DNA of 64,000 nt, taken from positions 1-64,000 of the forward strand of contig NZ_FZNO01000007.1 of assembly GCF_900188025.1 (NCBI RefSeq). The letters are read 5' to 3'. The DNA comes from Blastococcus mobilis. GTDB lineage: Bacteria > Actinomycetota > Actinomycetes > Mycobacteriales > Geodermatophilaceae. A model generated the notes under the pieces. The model had not been told where the DNA came from and made no database searches. It saw only the letters and a program-made list of their open reading frames with translations. The first letter of the stretch is position 1; the number at the start of each line of letters is the position of its first letter. The position numbers were made by a program, and so were the translations under genes. Positions 40,207 to 50,747 of this stretch are shown here, piece after piece.

Positions 40207-41230
40207 GCCCCGCACCCTCCGCCCCTACGGCCGCGACGACATCCCCGGCTGGTTCCCCGTTCACCGACACCCCGGGCGTCCTGCCACCCTTCCGCACCTC
40301 ACCGATCGGGACCCAGCCCACCGGCAGAGCCGTCCGCGGCGGGAACGTCGCCACGAGAGCGTGGTCCTCCCCACCCGTCAGCACCCAGGACAACGGATCG
40401 ACGCCGAGGGCCGATCCCACCTGCTGCAGCGGTCCCGCGGGCTCGAGGCAGGCCCGGACCAGTGCGGCCCGGTCCAGGTCGATCACGACGCGACTGTCCG
40501 CGGCGATGTGGCCCAGATCGGCGAGCAGGCCGTCGCTGACGTCGCACATCGCGGTCGCCCCGGCGTCGGCCGCGCCGGGTCCCGCCGCGTACGGCGGAGT
40601 GGGACGGCGGTGTGCCGAGACCACGGCGACCGGACTGCTGAACCCCCGGCGGAGGACGGCGAGCCCACACGCCGACCAGCCCAGCCGGCCGGCCAGCGCC
40701 ACCACGTCACCGGGACGGGCGCCCGACCGCAGTACCGCCGTCCGGCCGCCCAGGTCGCCCAGCGCGGTCACCGACAGGACCACGGAGGCGCTGTCGGCCG
40801 CGGCCGCCACGAGGTCTCCACCGACGACGGCGGCACCCAGCGGTGCGCACTCCTCCGCCAGACCTGCGGCCAGCCCCTCGAGCCACGACGTCTGGGTGTC
40901 CGGCGGGCAGGCCAGACCCACCAGCAGCGCCGTCGTCACCCCGCCCATGGCGGCGACGTCGGCGAGGTTGGCGGCGGCCGCCTTGCGGCCGATGTCCTCG
41001 GCCGAGGACCAGTCACGGCGGAAGTGCCGGCCCTCCACCAGGACATCGGTGGTCGCGACCACGCGCCCGTCGGACGTCCAGAGCACGGCGGCGTCGTCCC
41101 CAGGACCGACCTGCGCCGCTCGTGCGGTGCCGGCCTGGGCGAGGACGCGACCGATGACGCCGAACTCCCCCACCACCTTCACGGTGTCTGCGGGATCGCC
41201 GCGAGGGACGAGCGGGCGGGGGCGAGTCAT
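40190..41230 (-). CDS. thiL: Thiamine-monophosphate kinase
   Basis: ThiL phosphorylates thiamine phosphate to the diphosphate cofactor. The AIRS-type fold is shown by VGEFGVIGRVLAQ, VGPGDDAAVLWTSDGRVVAT with metal-binding Asp pair, DVLVEGRHFRRDWSSAEDIG, ANLADVAAMGG, CDVSDGLLADLGHIA and LTGGEDHALVATFP. At 346 residues it is normal. It is divergent from the Lrp-like gene. Confidence 0.95.
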   Translation of the reverse strand: MTRPRPLVPRGDPADTVKVVGEFGVIGRVLAQAGTARAAQVGPGDDAAVLWTSDGRVVATTDVLVEGRHFRRDWSSAEDIGRKAAAANLADVAAMGGVTTALLVGLACPPDTQTSWLEGLAAGLAEECAPLGAAVVGGDLVAAAADSASVVLSVTALGDLGGRTAVLRSGARPGDVVALAGRLGWSACGLAVLRRGFSSPVAVVSAHRRPTPPYAAGPGAADAGATAMCDVSDGLLADLGHIAADSRVVIDLDRAALVRACLEPAGPLQQVGSALGVDPLSWVLTGGEDHALVATFPPRTALPVGWVPIGEVRKGGRTPGVSVNGEPAGDVVAAVGAEGAGHVHFG

Positions 41231-41325
41231 CCGTCACCTTCCGGTGCTGAGGTAGGTTCCCGAACTGACCGCCAACTCCCGGCGGGGACGACGAACCGGC
41301 AGTTGCGCCCGAGGAAAGGTCTCCC

Positions 41326-41559
41326 GTGGTCCACGCCTACATCCTCATCCAGACCGAAGTCGGCAAGGCCGCCCAGGTGGCAGCGACGATCAGCGAGATC
41401 GACGGCGTGACCAAGGCCGAGGATGTCACCGGGCCCTACGACGTCATCGTCCGGGCCCAGGCCGACACCGTCGACGAGCTCGGCCGCCTGGTCGTCGCAC
41501 GCGTGCAGTCGGTCGACGGCATCACCCGGACGCTCACCTGCCCGGTCGTCAACCTCTGA
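41326..41559 (+). CDS. Lrp/AsnC ligand-binding-domain protein without DNA-binding domain
   Basis: The 77-residue protein (VHAYILIQTEVGKAAQVAAT, EDVTGPYDVIVRAQADTVDE, SVDGITRTLTCPVVNL) is a stand-alone RAM domain, the amino-acid-binding oligomerisation part of Lrp/AsnC regulators. It lacks an HTH, so any regulatory effect would be through hetero-oligomers. The start GTG 41326 has GAAAGG upstream. Single-domain Lrp-like proteins next to thiL are conserved in actinobacteria. Confidence 0.9.
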   Translation: MVHAYILIQTEVGKAAQVAATISEIDGVTKAEDVTGPYDVIVRAQADTVDELGRLVVARVQSVDGITRTLTCPVVNL

Positions 41560-41624
41560 GGTCGAACGCCCTGACCGAGCAGAACATCCCCGCCCGGACG
41601 CCGCCCGAGGACCCGCTCCGGCGC

Positions 41625-42182
41625 GTGGCGTTGGTCACGGCAGCAGTCCTGGTCCCCGTCGTGGTCGCCCTGGTCGTGCTGGTGAACGTGCTCGGCGGCT
41701 CCGTCGACGCGTCGGACGCCGACCACTCCGGGCACGGGCCGGCGACGATCGACGGGACGGCCCCCCCGCAACGGGAGGACCTTCCCGTCGTCCCCGTCGA
41801 GGTGCCTCCCGTGACGCCCGAGGCCGACGCCTCCTGCCCCGCCCTGATGGGCACGCTGCCGCTGGAGCTGACCGGTGAGCCCTCCCGGCGGGTGGACTCC
41901 GACTCGCCCTACGCCTACGCGTGGGGCGATCCGCCGATCGTGCTCGTCTGCGGGGTGGACCGGCCGGCGGGCTTCGTGACCGGTGTCTCGGCGATGCAGA
42001 TCAACGGCGTGCAGTGGTACGTCGACACCTCCGATCCCGAGTCGACGGTCTGGACGACGGTCGACCGGCCGGTGTACGTCGAGATCACCCTCCCGGCGGA
42101 CGTCGACAGCGGCCCGGTGACCGCGCTGACCCCGCAGATCGCCGAGGCCCTGCCCTATCGGGAGCCCCAGCCCGGCCCGTGA
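41625..42182 (+). CDS. DUF3515 family secreted/membrane protein
   Basis: A hydrophobic anchor (VTAAVLVPVVVALVVLVNVL) is followed by an extracellular domain with CPALMGTLP, YAYAWGDPPIVLVCGVDRP and WTTVDRPVYVEITLP, the DUF3515 core with two conserved cysteines. The function is unknown. The equivalent gene in M. tuberculosis is Rv2980, between ddlA and thiL. The start is uncertain: GTG 41625 is used, but an in-frame CTG at 41571 with GAGG upstream would give a more usual N-terminus (LTEQNIPARTPPED). Confidence 0.82.
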   Translation: MALVTAAVLVPVVVALVVLVNVLGGSVDASDADHSGHGPATIDGTAPPQREDLPVVPVEVPPVTPEADASCPALMGTLPLELTGEPSRRVDSDSPYAYAWGDPPIVLVCGVDRPAGFVTGVSAMQINGVQWYVDTSDPESTVWTTVDRPVYVEITLPADVDSGPVTALTPQIAEALPYREPQPGP

Positions 42183-42187
42183 CCGCG

Positions 42188-42853
42188 TCAGGCGGGGGGC
42201 AGCCTGTCCAGCTGCTCGTCGAGGACGGCGCGGACCTCCTCCTCCGCGGCCTCGACCGACCCGGCGACGGCGGTCACCCCGACGCTGAAGACCCCGTGAG
42301 CGCACCAGACGAGCGCGGCGGGGCCGGCCATCCGCGAGTCCGCCCGGGGCTTCTCGATCGTGAGCAGCCGGCACGTGCCGGGCAGGTCGACCGGCCGCTC
42401 CTCCAGGACGCCGTCGTAGTGCTCGGCGTCGTTGTGGGCGAGGTCCTCGGCGTAGGCCCCCGCCCCGGCCCGGGTGTGGAACTGGTCGACGAAGACCCCG
42501 GTGGTCAGCGCGGAGCCGTCACCCCAGAACCGCTCCCAGCCGTGCCGGTAGCCGTAGTCCTCGAGCACCTGCCGCTCGCGCGCCGGGTTCTCGGCGTAGC
42601 CGGCGACGTCCTCGGCCCGCTTGGCACCGGCGGGCGGGTGGAGCTGCCCGTCCTCGAGGCGGGGCAGTCCCGACGGCACCTCGGTCACGATCAGCGGCTC
42701 CAGCTCCTCGACCGACCCGGGCAGCGACCGCACGGGAACCGCCGTGGGCACGCCGTCGACGGCTCGCGTGCAGCCGGCCAGCGGCAGGAGGCCGGACAGG
42801 ACCGCGAGCAGGACGGCTCCCCGGGCGGACCGGGATCGCCGCCCCGAGGTCAC
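42188..42853 (-). CDS. Putative lipoprotein
   Basis: The 221-residue protein has a signal peptide with lipobox ([20 protein letters not shown]), giving Cys30 as the acylated residue. The mature part is Glu-rich and contains [40 protein letters not shown] and a final segment [10 protein letters not shown]-like strand; two more cysteines could form a disulfide. No function is known to me. The GTG overlaps the ddl stop (GTGA). Confidence 0.82.
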   Translation of the reverse strand: MTSGRRSRSARGAVLLAVLSGLLPLAGCTRAVDGVPTAVPVRSLPGSVEELEPLIVTEVPSGLPRLEDGQLHPPAGAKRAEDVAGYAENPARERQVLEDYGYRHGWERFWGDGSALTTGVFVDQFHTRAGAGAYAEDLAHNDAEHYDGVLEERPVDLPGTCRLLTIEKPRADSRMAGPAALVWCAHGVFSVGVTAVAGSVEAAEEEVRAVLDEQLDRLPPA

Positions 42854-44001
42854 CGAACGGCCCGGGAGCCGCCGTCCAGAGCCGACCGGACGAGCCGGTC
42901 GACGAGCTCGGGGTAGCTCACCCCGCTGGCCGCCCACATCCGGGGGAACATCGAGATGGGAGTGAACCCGGGCATGGTGTTCACCTCGTTGACGACCAGC
43001 CGATCGCGCCCGTCCCGCCCGGTGCCCAGGAAGAAGTCCACCCGGGCCAGGCCGCGGCAGTCCAGCGCCTGGTAGGCCCTCACCGACGCCTCCTGCACCG
43101 CCGCGGTCTGCTCCGGGGTCAGGTCGGCGGGGACGTCGAAGTCCACCGAGTCGTCGAGGTACTTGGCGGAGAAGTCGTACCAGTCCACGCCCGGGCGCAG
43201 CCGGATCTCCGCGGGCAGGGATGCCTCGGGTCGCCCGCCGCCGACGCCGGCCAGCACGCCGCACTCGATCTCGCGACCGGGCAGGGATGCCTCGACGACG
43301 ACCTTCGGGTCGACGGCGGCGGCCGTGGCGACGGCCTCGGGGAACTGCGCCCAGTCGGTCACCTTGGTGATGCCGATGCTCGACCCGGCCCGCGACGGCT
43401 TCACGAACACCGGTAGACCCAGCCGCTCCCGGGCCGCCTCGTCGAGCACCTCCGGGTCGGGGCAGACGGCGCCGGTGGCGTCGCGGAGCACCACGTGGTC
43501 GCCCTGCGGCAGCCCGGCCGCGACGAGCAGCTTCTTGGTGAACTCCTTGTCCATGGACGCGGCGCTGGCGAACACACCCGACCCGACGTAGGGCAACCCG
43601 GCCATCTCGAGCAGGCCCTGGATCGTCCCGTCCTCCCCGTAGGCGCCGTGCAGCACCGGGAAGACGACGTCGACGCCGGTGAGCGCGGGCCCGATCGCGG
43701 CGCCGGGGTCCAGGACCGCGAGCCCGCGCCCGGCCGGGTCGCCCACCAGGGAGACAGCCGTGCCGTCGGTGACCTCGGGCAGCACGCCGTCGTCGATGGC
43801 CAGGCGCTGCTCGGGATCGGCCAGCACCCAGCCGCCGTCCCGGGTGATACCGACCCGCACGACCTCGTAGCGGTCGGGGTCCAGCGCGGCGATCACGCTC
43901 CCCGCCGAGACGCAGGAGATGGCGTGCTCGGCGCTACGGCCGCCGAACACGACCGCGATCCGCACCTTGGCCGACGTCACGCCGCCTGAGATCCCGCTCA
44001 T
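42850..44001 (-). CDS. ddl: D-alanine--D-alanine ligase
   Basis: Ddl makes the D-Ala-D-Ala end of the peptidoglycan stem. The ATP-grasp enzyme shows [20 protein letters not shown]-type N-terminal residues, [57 protein letters not shown] and [19 protein letters not shown]. Starting at ATG 43999-44001 it is 383 residues. It is the first gene of a unit with the lipoprotein. Confidence 0.96.
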   Translation of the reverse strand: MSGISGGVTSAKVRIAVVFGGRSAEHAISCVSAGSVIAALDPDRYEVVRVGITRDGGWVLADPEQRLAIDDGVLPEVTDGTAVSLVGDPAGRGLAVLDPGAAIGPALTGVDVVFPVLHGAYGEDGTIQGLLEMAGLPYVGSGVFASAASMDKEFTKKLLVAAGLPQGDHVVLRDATGAVCPDPEVLDEAARERLGLPVFVKPSRAGSSIGITKVTDWAQFPEAVATAAAVDPKVVVEASLPGREIECGVLAGVGGGRPEASLPAEIRLRPGVDWYDFSAKYLDDSVDFDVPADLTPEQTAAVQEASVRAYQALDCRGLARVDFFLGTGRDGRDRLVVNEVNTMPGFTPISMFPRMWAASGVSYPELVDRLVRSALDGGSRAVR

Positions 44002-44041
44002 CACCGCGACCCTAGTGGAGCCGGTGTGACAACCTCTTCGC

Positions 44042-44857
44042 GTGCGGAAGAACCCGGCTCCTCCCTCGGCCGGAGCTGTCCCCGACCCGGCGGGTCGCGT
44101 CCCGGACGCCGCCTCGACGCCGGACCGGTTCCCGCTCCGCCTGCGGCTGGCCGGTGCCGCCGTGCACCTCTACACGGCCAGCGGCTCGGTGCTCGCCCTG
44201 CTGATCGTCGTGGCGGCGCTCGAGGGCGACGCCGTCACCGCCCTGTGGCTGGGGCTGGCGACCCTGGTCATCGACGGCACCGACGGGATGCTCGCCCGCC
44301 GGTTCCGGGTCAAGCAGACGATCCCGTGGTTCGACGGCGCGCGGATGGACGACATCGTCGACTACCTCACCTACGTCTTCGCCCCCGTCGTCCTCCTCTG
44401 GACGACGGAGCGGCTCCCGGAGGGGCTCGGCGGCTGGGTGCTGGCCGCCCTGCCGCTGCTGGCGTCGTGCTACCAGTTCTGCCGGATCGACGCGAAGACC
44501 TCCGACCACTTCTTCCTCGGCTTCCCGAGCTACTGGAACGTCGTCGCCTTCTACGTGATCGTGCTCGACGTCGGCCGGACCGGGGTCGCGATCGCCCTCG
44601 TCGTCCTGACCGTGCTGGTGTTCGTGCCGGTCCGGTACGTCTACCCCTCGCGCACCCGGCTGCTGCGCGGGCTCAACCTGGCGCTGGCAGCCCTCTGGCT
44701 GGTCACCTACGCCGTCCTGCTCGCCCAGTACCCCGACCCGCACCCGGTCGTCGTGGTGCTGAGCATGGGCTACGTCGTCTACTACATCGGCCTGAGCCTG
44801 TACCTCACCGTTGCCGGCGCGACCCGCCGCCGGCTCGCCTCACGCCAGGGCGCGTAG
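44042..44857 (+). CDS. pcs: CDP-alcohol phosphotransferase, probable phosphatidylcholine synthase
   Basis: The 271-residue protein has about eight membrane helices. The CDP-alcohol motif is Asp78-Gly-x-Asp81-Gly82-x2-Ala85-Arg86, then 12 residues, Gly99-x3-Asp103-x3-Asp107. The 12-residue spacing (8-9 in ordinary family members) is the form I associate with bacterial phosphatidylcholine synthase, which joins choline to CDP-diacylglycerol. A Tyr-rich [14 protein letters not shown] segment after the motif fits Pcs. It starts at GTG 44042, diverges from ddl and overlaps the next gene 3' end to 3' end by 18 bases. Confidence 0.78.
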   Translation: MRKNPAPPSAGAVPDPAGRVPDAASTPDRFPLRLRLAGAAVHLYTASGSVLALLIVVAALEGDAVTALWLGLATLVIDGTDGMLARRFRVKQTIPWFDGARMDDIVDYLTYVFAPVVLLWTTERLPEGLGGWVLAALPLLASCYQFCRIDAKTSDHFFLGFPSYWNVVAFYVIVLDVGRTGVAIALVVLTVLVFVPVRYVYPSRTRLLRGLNLALAALWLVTYAVLLAQYPDPHPVVVVLSMGYVVYYIGLSLYLTVAGATRRRLASRQGA

Positions 44858-45994
44858 CGCGGCGGAGAGATCGGCCACCAGATCGGCGGTGTCCTCGATG
44901 CCGCAGGACAACCGCACGAAGCCGGGCGCCACGTCGTCGGCGCCCCACTGGGCCCGCCGGTCGATCGTGCTGTGCACGCCACCGAAGCTGGTCGCCGCGG
45001 TCCACAGCCGGCTGCCCGCCAGCAGGCGGGCCACCGCGTCCTCGTCGGCCAGCTCGGCGGAGACCACGCCGTTGGGCCGCAGCATCTGACGGGCGGCCAG
45101 CGCGAACGACGGGTCCTCCGGCCGCCACGGCCACCGGACCCCCGCGACGCCCGGAGCCGATGCCAGCAGGTCGGCCACGGCGGCCGCGTTCGCCGCCTGG
45201 CGGGCCAGCCGCAGGTCCAGGGTGCTCATCGAGCGGTGGCCGAGCCACGCCTCGAATGGACCGGGGGTGCTTCCGCTGTGGTTCCGCCAGCCCTGCAGGC
45301 GCCTGTACAGCTCGTCGTCGGCGGTGCTGACGTGCCCGAGCAGCAGGTCGCTGTGCCCGGTCAGCGCCTTCGTGTCACTCCCGACGGTCATGTCGGCGCC
45401 GAGCTCCAGCGGGCGCTGCCCGAGGGGCGTGGCCGTGGTGTTGTCGACGGCGAGCAGGGCGCCGGAGGCCTTAGCCGCCCGGGCCACCGCGGCGATGTCG
45501 CAGACGTCGAGCTGCGGGTTGCTGGGGGTCTCCAGGAGCACCAGCCGGACGCCGTCCAGCCCGCCCCCTGCGGCGAACTCCGCGATGCCGAGGGTGGGTA
45601 CGTACTGCACCTCGATGCCGAACCGCCGGAGTTCCTGGGCGGCGAGCAGCCGGGTCGTGTAGTAGCCGTCCGAGGGCAGGACCACCCGGTCACCGGACCC
45701 CGCACAGGCCAGGACAGCCGCGGTGAGGGCCGCCATGCCGGTCGCGAAGGACAGACAGCGGCCACCGTCCAGCTCGCCGACAGCGCCCTCGAAGTCCCGC
45801 AGCGTCGGGTGCTCGGTGCGGGCGTAGGCATCGGCGCCGCCGGCCCGCGGCGGCAGGTCGGCGAGGTGGAAGGGCGCGGCGAACACCGGAGACGGGCGCA
45901 GCGGCGCACCCGCGACCGGGGCACCCTCCCCCGCCCGCACCGACCGCGTCCCGTCGCCCCAGGACGTCCCGCTCGTCATCCCGGGTCCGCTCAC
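44840..45994 (-). CDS. Cystathionine gamma-lyase/synthase-type PLP enzyme
   Basis: The 384-residue protein belongs to the Cys/Met metabolism PLP family: [66 protein letters not shown] and the PLP lysine in [20 protein letters not shown]. It probably cleaves or forms cystathionine in transsulfuration; lyase is favoured by context-free similarity only. The ATG overlaps the gpsA stop (ATGA). Confidence 0.88.
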   Translation of the reverse strand: MSGPGMTSGTSWGDGTRSVRAGEGAPVAGAPLRPSPVFAAPFHLADLPPRAGGADAYARTEHPTLRDFEGAVGELDGGRCLSFATGMAALTAAVLACAGSGDRVVLPSDGYYTTRLLAAQELRRFGIEVQYVPTLGIAEFAAGGGLDGVRLVLLETPSNPQLDVCDIAAVARAAKASGALLAVDNTTATPLGQRPLELGADMTVGSDTKALTGHSDLLLGHVSTADDELYRRLQGWRNHSGSTPGPFEAWLGHRSMSTLDLRLARQAANAAAVADLLASAPGVAGVRWPWRPEDPSFALAARQMLRPNGVVSAELADEDAVARLLAGSRLWTAATSFGGVHSTIDRRAQWGADDVAPGFVRLSCGIEDTADLVADLSAALRALA

Positions 45995-46986
45995 TCCGGT
46001 TTCGCTTCGCGCGTCATGATCTCCCGCACCATCTGGGCGGGCGCCTCGCCTTCATGGCACACCCGGACGACGGCCTCGGTGAGCGGCACGTCGACGTCGT
46101 GCGCCCGCGCGAGGTCGAGCACCGAGCGACTGCTCTTGACCCCCTCGGCGGTCTGGCGCGTGCTCTGCTGCACCTCCTCGACCGACATCCCTCGCCCGAG
46201 CTTCTCGCCGAAGGTCCGGTTGCGGGACAGCGGGGAGCTGCAGGTGGCCACCAGGTCGCCCATCCCGGCCAGCCCCGCGAACGTGGTGAGCTCGCCACCC
46301 AGGACCATGCCGAGCCGCGCGGTCTCGGCCAAGCCGCGGGTGATCAGGGAGGCGCGGGTGTTGTCGCCGAACCCGAGGCCCTCCGCGATTCCGCAGGCCA
46401 GCGCGATGACGTTCTTGACCGCCCCACCGAGCTCGCACCCGATGATGTCGGGATTGGTGTACGGCCGGAAGTACGGCGTGTGACAGGCCGCCTGGAGGGC
46501 CTCGGCCCGCGCGGTGTCGGTGCAGGCGATCACCGTCGCCGCCGGCTGCTCCTCGGCGATCTCCCGCGCCAGGTTGGGCCCCGAGAGCACCGCGACCCGG
46601 TCGGGTCCGGCGTCGGTCACCTCGCAGATGACCTCGCTCATCCGTTTGGTCGTGCCCAGCTCGATGCCCTTCATGAGCGAGAGCAGGGTGGCGTCGCCGG
46701 GGAGCAGAGGCGCCCAGCCGGTGAGGTTCTCGCGAAGCGACTGCGACGGCACGGCCAGGACGACGACGTCGGCGTCCAGCAGCGCCTCCCCCGCGTCCGC
46801 GGTGGCCCGGACCGCCGCCGGCAGCCGGACCCCGGGCAGGTAGTCGCGGTTCTCGCCGTCCTCGGTGATCGACTTGGCCAGCTCCGGCCGGCGGGCGTGC
46901 AGCGTCACGCCGCAGCCGGCGTCGGCCAGGACCTTGGCGAACGTCGTACCCCAGGAGCCGGCGCCCAGCACGGCGGCGCGGATCAT
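45991..46986 (-). CDS. gpsA: NAD(P)-dependent glycerol-3-phosphate dehydrogenase
   Basis: GpsA makes sn-glycerol-3-phosphate for phospholipids. The Rossmann start [20 protein letters not shown], the [20 protein letters not shown] block, [20 protein letters not shown] with the catalytic Lys and [20 protein letters not shown] are present. The ATG at 46984-46986 gives 331 residues. The gene lies between an acyltransferase and a phosphatidyltransferase, so phospholipid genes are grouped here. Confidence 0.95.
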   Translation of the reverse strand: MIRAAVLGAGSWGTTFAKVLADAGCGVTLHARRPELAKSITEDGENRDYLPGVRLPAAVRATADAGEALLDADVVVLAVPSQSLRENLTGWAPLLPGDATLLSLMKGIELGTTKRMSEVICEVTDAGPDRVAVLSGPNLAREIAEEQPAATVIACTDTARAEALQAACHTPYFRPYTNPDIIGCELGGAVKNVIALACGIAEGLGFGDNTRASLITRGLAETARLGMVLGGELTTFAGLAGMGDLVATCSSPLSRNRTFGEKLGRGMSVEEVQQSTRQTAEGVKSSRSVLDLARAHDVDVPLTEAVVRVCHEGEAPAQMVREIMTREAKPE

Positions 46987-47059
46987 CGGGCCTCCTCGCC
47001 GGCACTCGTCGGCCTCATGCCCCAGCGTGCTGTGTCGCCGGATGATCTCGCAAGCCGGG

Positions 47060-47881
47060 TCATGCAGCGCTCCCCGAGAGGTCGCCGGGCAGCTCGCGGC
47101 GGGGCCGCGGGTGGAACGCCGTCGGCGCGGGAGTCCCCCGCAGCTCGGCCAGCTGGTCACGCACGCGGGCCATGATCAGGTCGGTCGTCCCGCGGAGCAG
47201 CTCGACGGTCAGCGGCCGGCCGGCGCGCACCTCCGCCCGCAGGTCGGAGAGGTCGACCGGCTCGCCGACGAGGTACTGGGCGGGGGCGCGGAAGCGCAGT
47301 CGCAGCTTCCTGCGGTGGTAGTCGTGCACCTCCTGGGGGCCCCACTGGGCGACGGGGAGGACCACGGCGTCAGTGGTCAGCGCCAGCCGCGCGACGCCGG
47401 TACGTGCCTGCATGGGCCACCAGTCCGGATCGCGGGTCACCGAGCCCTCGGGGTAGATGACGACGACGTTCCCGGCGTCGAGGTCGGCCTTGGCGGCGTC
47501 GAGCGCTACGTGCGCGTCGGCCGAGAACCGCGCCACGGGGATCTGGCCGGCGCTGCGCAGGAGCGTCCCGGCGGGCCCCCTGAAGACCGACTCCTTGGCC
47601 AGGAAGTGCGGAAGCCGGCCGTTGTCGAACACCAGCCGGGCGCAGGCCAGCGGATCCAGGATCGAGACGTGATTGACCACCAGGAGGACCGGTCCCCGCG
47701 CGGGGAGACGGTGGGCGTGCCGAGAGCGCAGCCGGAACATCAGCGACGCCACGGGATGGATGACGACGACGGCCGCGATCGTCCCGTAGGACATCCGGCC
47801 GCGGGTGCGCCACCTCGTCGCGCGGGACGCGGCCGGCCGACCACCGGTTCCCGCGCCGTCCGAGGACGTCAGCTCCGTCAT
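47060..47881 (-). CDS. 1-acyl-sn-glycerol-3-phosphate acyltransferase (PlsC family)
   Basis: The acyltransferase motif NHVSILD (H-x4-D), [15 protein letters not shown], the YPEGSVTRD block and [13 protein letters not shown] match PlsC, which turns lysophosphatidate into phosphatidate. A hydrophobic helix near residue 30-50 anchors it. Start ATG 47879-47881 has a GGAGG site about eight bases upstream; an ATG 12 codons earlier has none. It precedes gpsA, giving a short phospholipid-precursor unit. Confidence 0.92.
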   Translation of the reverse strand: MTELTSSDGAGTGGRPAASRATRWRTRGRMSYGTIAAVVVIHPVASLMFRLRSRHAHRLPARGPVLLVVNHVSILDPLACARLVFDNGRLPHFLAKESVFRGPAGTLLRSAGQIPVARFSADAHVALDAAKADLDAGNVVVIYPEGSVTRDPDWWPMQARTGVARLALTTDAVVLPVAQWGPQEVHDYHRRKLRLRFRAPAQYLVGEPVDLSDLRAEVRAGRPLTVELLRGTTDLIMARVRDQLAELRGTPAPTAFHPRPRRELPGDLSGSAA

Positions 47882-48000
47882 CGGCCCGCCTCCCCTCATC
47901 GCCGTGATCCCGCCCATGATCGACCCCGGCCCCGTGGCGGGGATGCACCGGGTCCCCCCGCCACGCCGGAGGCGCCCGCCCGATGTGCTGACATGGGCCC

Positions 48001-48636
48001 GTGCGCAGCTGGTCGGTGGTGGTCCCCGCGAAGCGGCTGGCCGTCGCGAAGACCCGGCTGCGGCCGCTCACCGGCGACCGCGAGCACGCCGAGGCGACCC
48101 ACCGCGAGCTGGTGCTGGCGCTGCTGGCCGACACCGTCGCCGCGGCGGTCGCCTGTCCGGCCGTCGGCGCGGTGGTGGTCGTGACCGACGAACCGGCCGC
48201 GGCCGACGTCGTCCGGCCCCTCGGCGCCCGGATCGTCGGCGACGAGCCCGACCGGGGCCTGAACCCCGCCCTCGAGCACGGGGCGCGCACCGCCCCGGGG
48301 ACGGCGGTCGCCGCGCTCTCCTCCGACCTGCCGGCGCTCCGGCCGGAGGAGCTCGCGGCCGCCCTGGGAGCCGCGGCCGGTACCGCCCGCGCGTTCGTGG
48401 CCGACGCCCACGGCACCGGGACGACGCTGCTCACCGCCGTGGACACCGAACTGCTGCCGCGGTTCGGGGCGGGCTCGGCCGCGGCCCATCTCAGGGGTGG
48501 CGCGGCGGCGCTCTCCGGGCCCTGGCCCGGGCTGATCCGGGACGTCGACACCGAGGACGACCTCCGTGCCGCGCTGGCCCTCGGCGCAGGACCACGCACG
48601 ACAGCAGTCGCCGGACGGTTGTGGTCCGCCGATTGA
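48001..48636 (+). CDS. fbiD: Phosphoenolpyruvate/2-phospho-L-lactate guanylyltransferase
   Basis: This enzyme (FbiD in mycobacteria, CofC in archaea) makes the guanylylated three-carbon precursor of coenzyme F420. Sequence features are [20 protein letters not shown] with the GTP-binding Lys, [29 protein letters not shown] and [16 protein letters not shown]. It starts with GTG at 48001. The rest of the F420 pathway is not in the window. Location beside ppk1 and gpsA equals that of Rv2983. Confidence 0.92.
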   Translation: MRSWSVVVPAKRLAVAKTRLRPLTGDREHAEATHRELVLALLADTVAAAVACPAVGAVVVVTDEPAAADVVRPLGARIVGDEPDRGLNPALEHGARTAPGTAVAALSSDLPALRPEELAAALGAAAGTARAFVADAHGTGTTLLTAVDTELLPRFGAGSAAAHLRGGAAALSGPWPGLIRDVDTEDDLRAALALGAGPRTTAVAGRLWSAD

Positions 48637-48674
48637 GCAACTCATGGTCGCCCCGGGTGCGGCACGATGGATCC

Positions 48675-50747
48675 GTGCCCTCCGAGAGCTCGTCCCGGAC
48701 CCGTCCCCTCCCGGCCGACCGCTTCCTGAACCGGGAGGTGTCCTGGCTGGACTTCAACGCGCGCGTCCTCGAACTCGCCGAGGACGAGAAGCTGCCGCTG
48801 CTGGAACGCGTCAAGTTCCTGGCGATCTTCGCCAGCAACCTCGACGAGTTCTTCATGGTGCGCATCGCAGGCCTCAAGCGCCGGCAGACCACCGGGCTCA
48901 CCGTCCGCTCCCCCGACGGCCTCACCATCCGCGAGCAGCTGGAGCGGGTCACCCGACGGACGCAGGACCTGGTCCAACGGCACGCCGACGTCTTCATCAA
49001 GGACGTCGCCCCACGGTTGGAGGAGGTCGGGATCCGGATCGTCCACTGGCCGCAGCTCGAGGACGACGAGGCCCGGCGGCTCCGTGAGTACTTCCGCGAC
49101 CAGGTGTTCCCGGTGCTCACCCCGCTGGCGGTGGACCCGGCGCACCCGTTCCCCTACATCAGTGGCCTGTCCCTGAACCTCGCCGTGAGCGTGCGCGATC
49201 CCGACAGCGGCGCCTCCCACTTCGCCCGGGTGAAGGTTCCCAACAACGTGCCCCGGTTCATCCCGGTGGGCCCCACGGACGACACGGCGACGTTCCTCCC
49301 CCTCGAGGACCTCATCGCCGCCCATCTCCCGCACCTCTTCCCCGGGCTGGACGTGGTGTCCCACCACCTGTTCCGGGTGACGCGGAACGCCGACCTCGAG
49401 GTCGAGGAGGACCGGGACGAGGACCTGCTGCAGGCGCTGGAGCGTGAGCTGGCCCGCCGGCGCTTCGGACCGGCCGTGCGGCTGGAGGTCACCGAGTCGA
49501 TGGACCCCCAGATCCTGGACGTGCTGCTCTCGGAGATGGAGATGCAGCCGCACGACGTCCTGCACGTCCCCGGGCTGCTCGACCTCGGCTCGCTGTGGGC
49601 GCTGTACGACCTCGACCGGCCCGAGCTCAAGGACGACCCGTTCGTCCCCGTCACGCATCCGCGGCTGTCCGAGGGCGAGACCCCCAAGAGCGTCTTCGCC
49701 ACCCTGCGCGAGGGTGACGTGCTCGTGCAGCACCCCTACTACTCCTTCGCCACCAGCGTCCAGCGGTTCATCGAGCAGGCCGCGGCCGATCCCCAGGTGC
49801 TGGCGATCAAGCAGACGCTCTACCGGACCTCCGGTGACTCCCCGATCGTGAACGCCCTCATCGACGCCGCCGAGGCAGGCAAGCAGGTCGTGGTCCTCGT
49901 CGAGATCAAGGCGCGGTTCGACGAGGAGGCCAACATCACCTGGGCCCGGTCGCTGGAGCGCGCCGGTTGCCACGTGGTCTACGGCCTGCTCGGCCTGAAG
50001 ACGCACTGCAAGACGGCGCTGGTGGTCCGCCGCGAGCACGGGGTGCTGCGCCGGTACTGCCACATCGGAACCGGCAACTACAACCCCAAGACGGCACGGA
50101 CCTACGAGGACCTCGGCATCCTGACTGCCGACCCCCGGGTGGGGGCGGACCTCACGGACCTGTTCAACACCCTCACCGGCTACTCCCGGCAGACCAACTA
50201 CCGGATGCTCATGGTGGCCCCGCACGGCATCCGCGCCGGTCTGATCGAGAAGATCCGCCGGGAGGCCCGTCACGCCGCTGAGGGCAGGCCCAGCGGCATC
50301 CGCTTCAAGCTCAACTCGCTGGTGGACGAGCGGATCATCGACGCGCTCTACGAGGCGTCGGCGGCCGGCGTACCCGTGGAGCTGCTGATCCGCGGTATCT
50401 GCGCGCTGCGTCCCGGGGTGCCGGGGCTGTCCGAGACGATCCGCGTGCGCTCGATCGTCGGCCGGTTCCTGGAGCACTCCCGCGTCATGTCGTTCACCAA
50501 CGGCGGCGACGCCGAGTGGTGGATCGGCAGCTCCGACCTGATGCACCGCAACCTCGACCGCCGCGTCGAGGTGCTGCTGCGGGTGTGCGACGACACGGCC
50601 CGCCGCGACCTGGCCCGCATCCTCGACGAGGCGATGGCTCCGGAGGTCCGCTCATGGCAGCTCGGTGGGGACGGGAGCTGGACCCGTACCGGCGACGTCG
50701 ACTTCCAGGCCGAGCGCCTCGCCGAGGTGGGTGAGCACGCTGGCTGA
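48675..50747 (+). CDS. ppk1: Polyphosphate kinase 1
   Basis: PPK1 polymerises ATP gamma-phosphate into polyphosphate. The N-terminal domain begins [20 protein letters not shown], followed by [20 protein letters not shown]. The catalytic domain has [20 protein letters not shown] with the autophosphorylated His, [20 protein letters not shown] and [20 protein letters not shown] with the second catalytic His. The GTG 48675-48677 gives 690 residues. It overlaps the next gene by 17 bases. Confidence 0.96.
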   Translation: MPSESSSRTRPLPADRFLNREVSWLDFNARVLELAEDEKLPLLERVKFLAIFASNLDEFFMVRIAGLKRRQTTGLTVRSPDGLTIREQLERVTRRTQDLVQRHADVFIKDVAPRLEEVGIRIVHWPQLEDDEARRLREYFRDQVFPVLTPLAVDPAHPFPYISGLSLNLAVSVRDPDSGASHFARVKVPNNVPRFIPVGPTDDTATFLPLEDLIAAHLPHLFPGLDVVSHHLFRVTRNADLEVEEDRDEDLLQALERELARRRFGPAVRLEVTESMDPQILDVLLSEMEMQPHDVLHVPGLLDLGSLWALYDLDRPELKDDPFVPVTHPRLSEGETPKSVFATLREGDVLVQHPYYSFATSVQRFIEQAAADPQVLAIKQTLYRTSGDSPIVNALIDAAEAGKQVVVLVEIKARFDEEANITWARSLERAGCHVVYGLLGLKTHCKTALVVRREHGVLRRYCHIGTGNYNPKTARTYEDLGILTADPRVGADLTDLFNTLTGYSRQTNYRMLMVAPHGIRAGLIEKIRREARHAAEGRPSGIRFKLNSLVDERIIDALYEASAAGVPVELLIRGICALRPGVPGLSETIRVRSIVGRFLEHSRVMSFTNGGDAEWWIGSSDLMHRNLDRRVEVLLRVCDDTARRDLARILDEAMAPEVRSWQLGGDGSWTRTGDVDFQAERLAEVGEHAG

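Noticed and set aside
44012-44743. A 243-codon minus-strand frame rich in Glu, Gln and His
   Set aside because: It is antisense to the phosphatidylcholine-synthase-like gene, which has the full CDP-alcohol motif and membrane helices.
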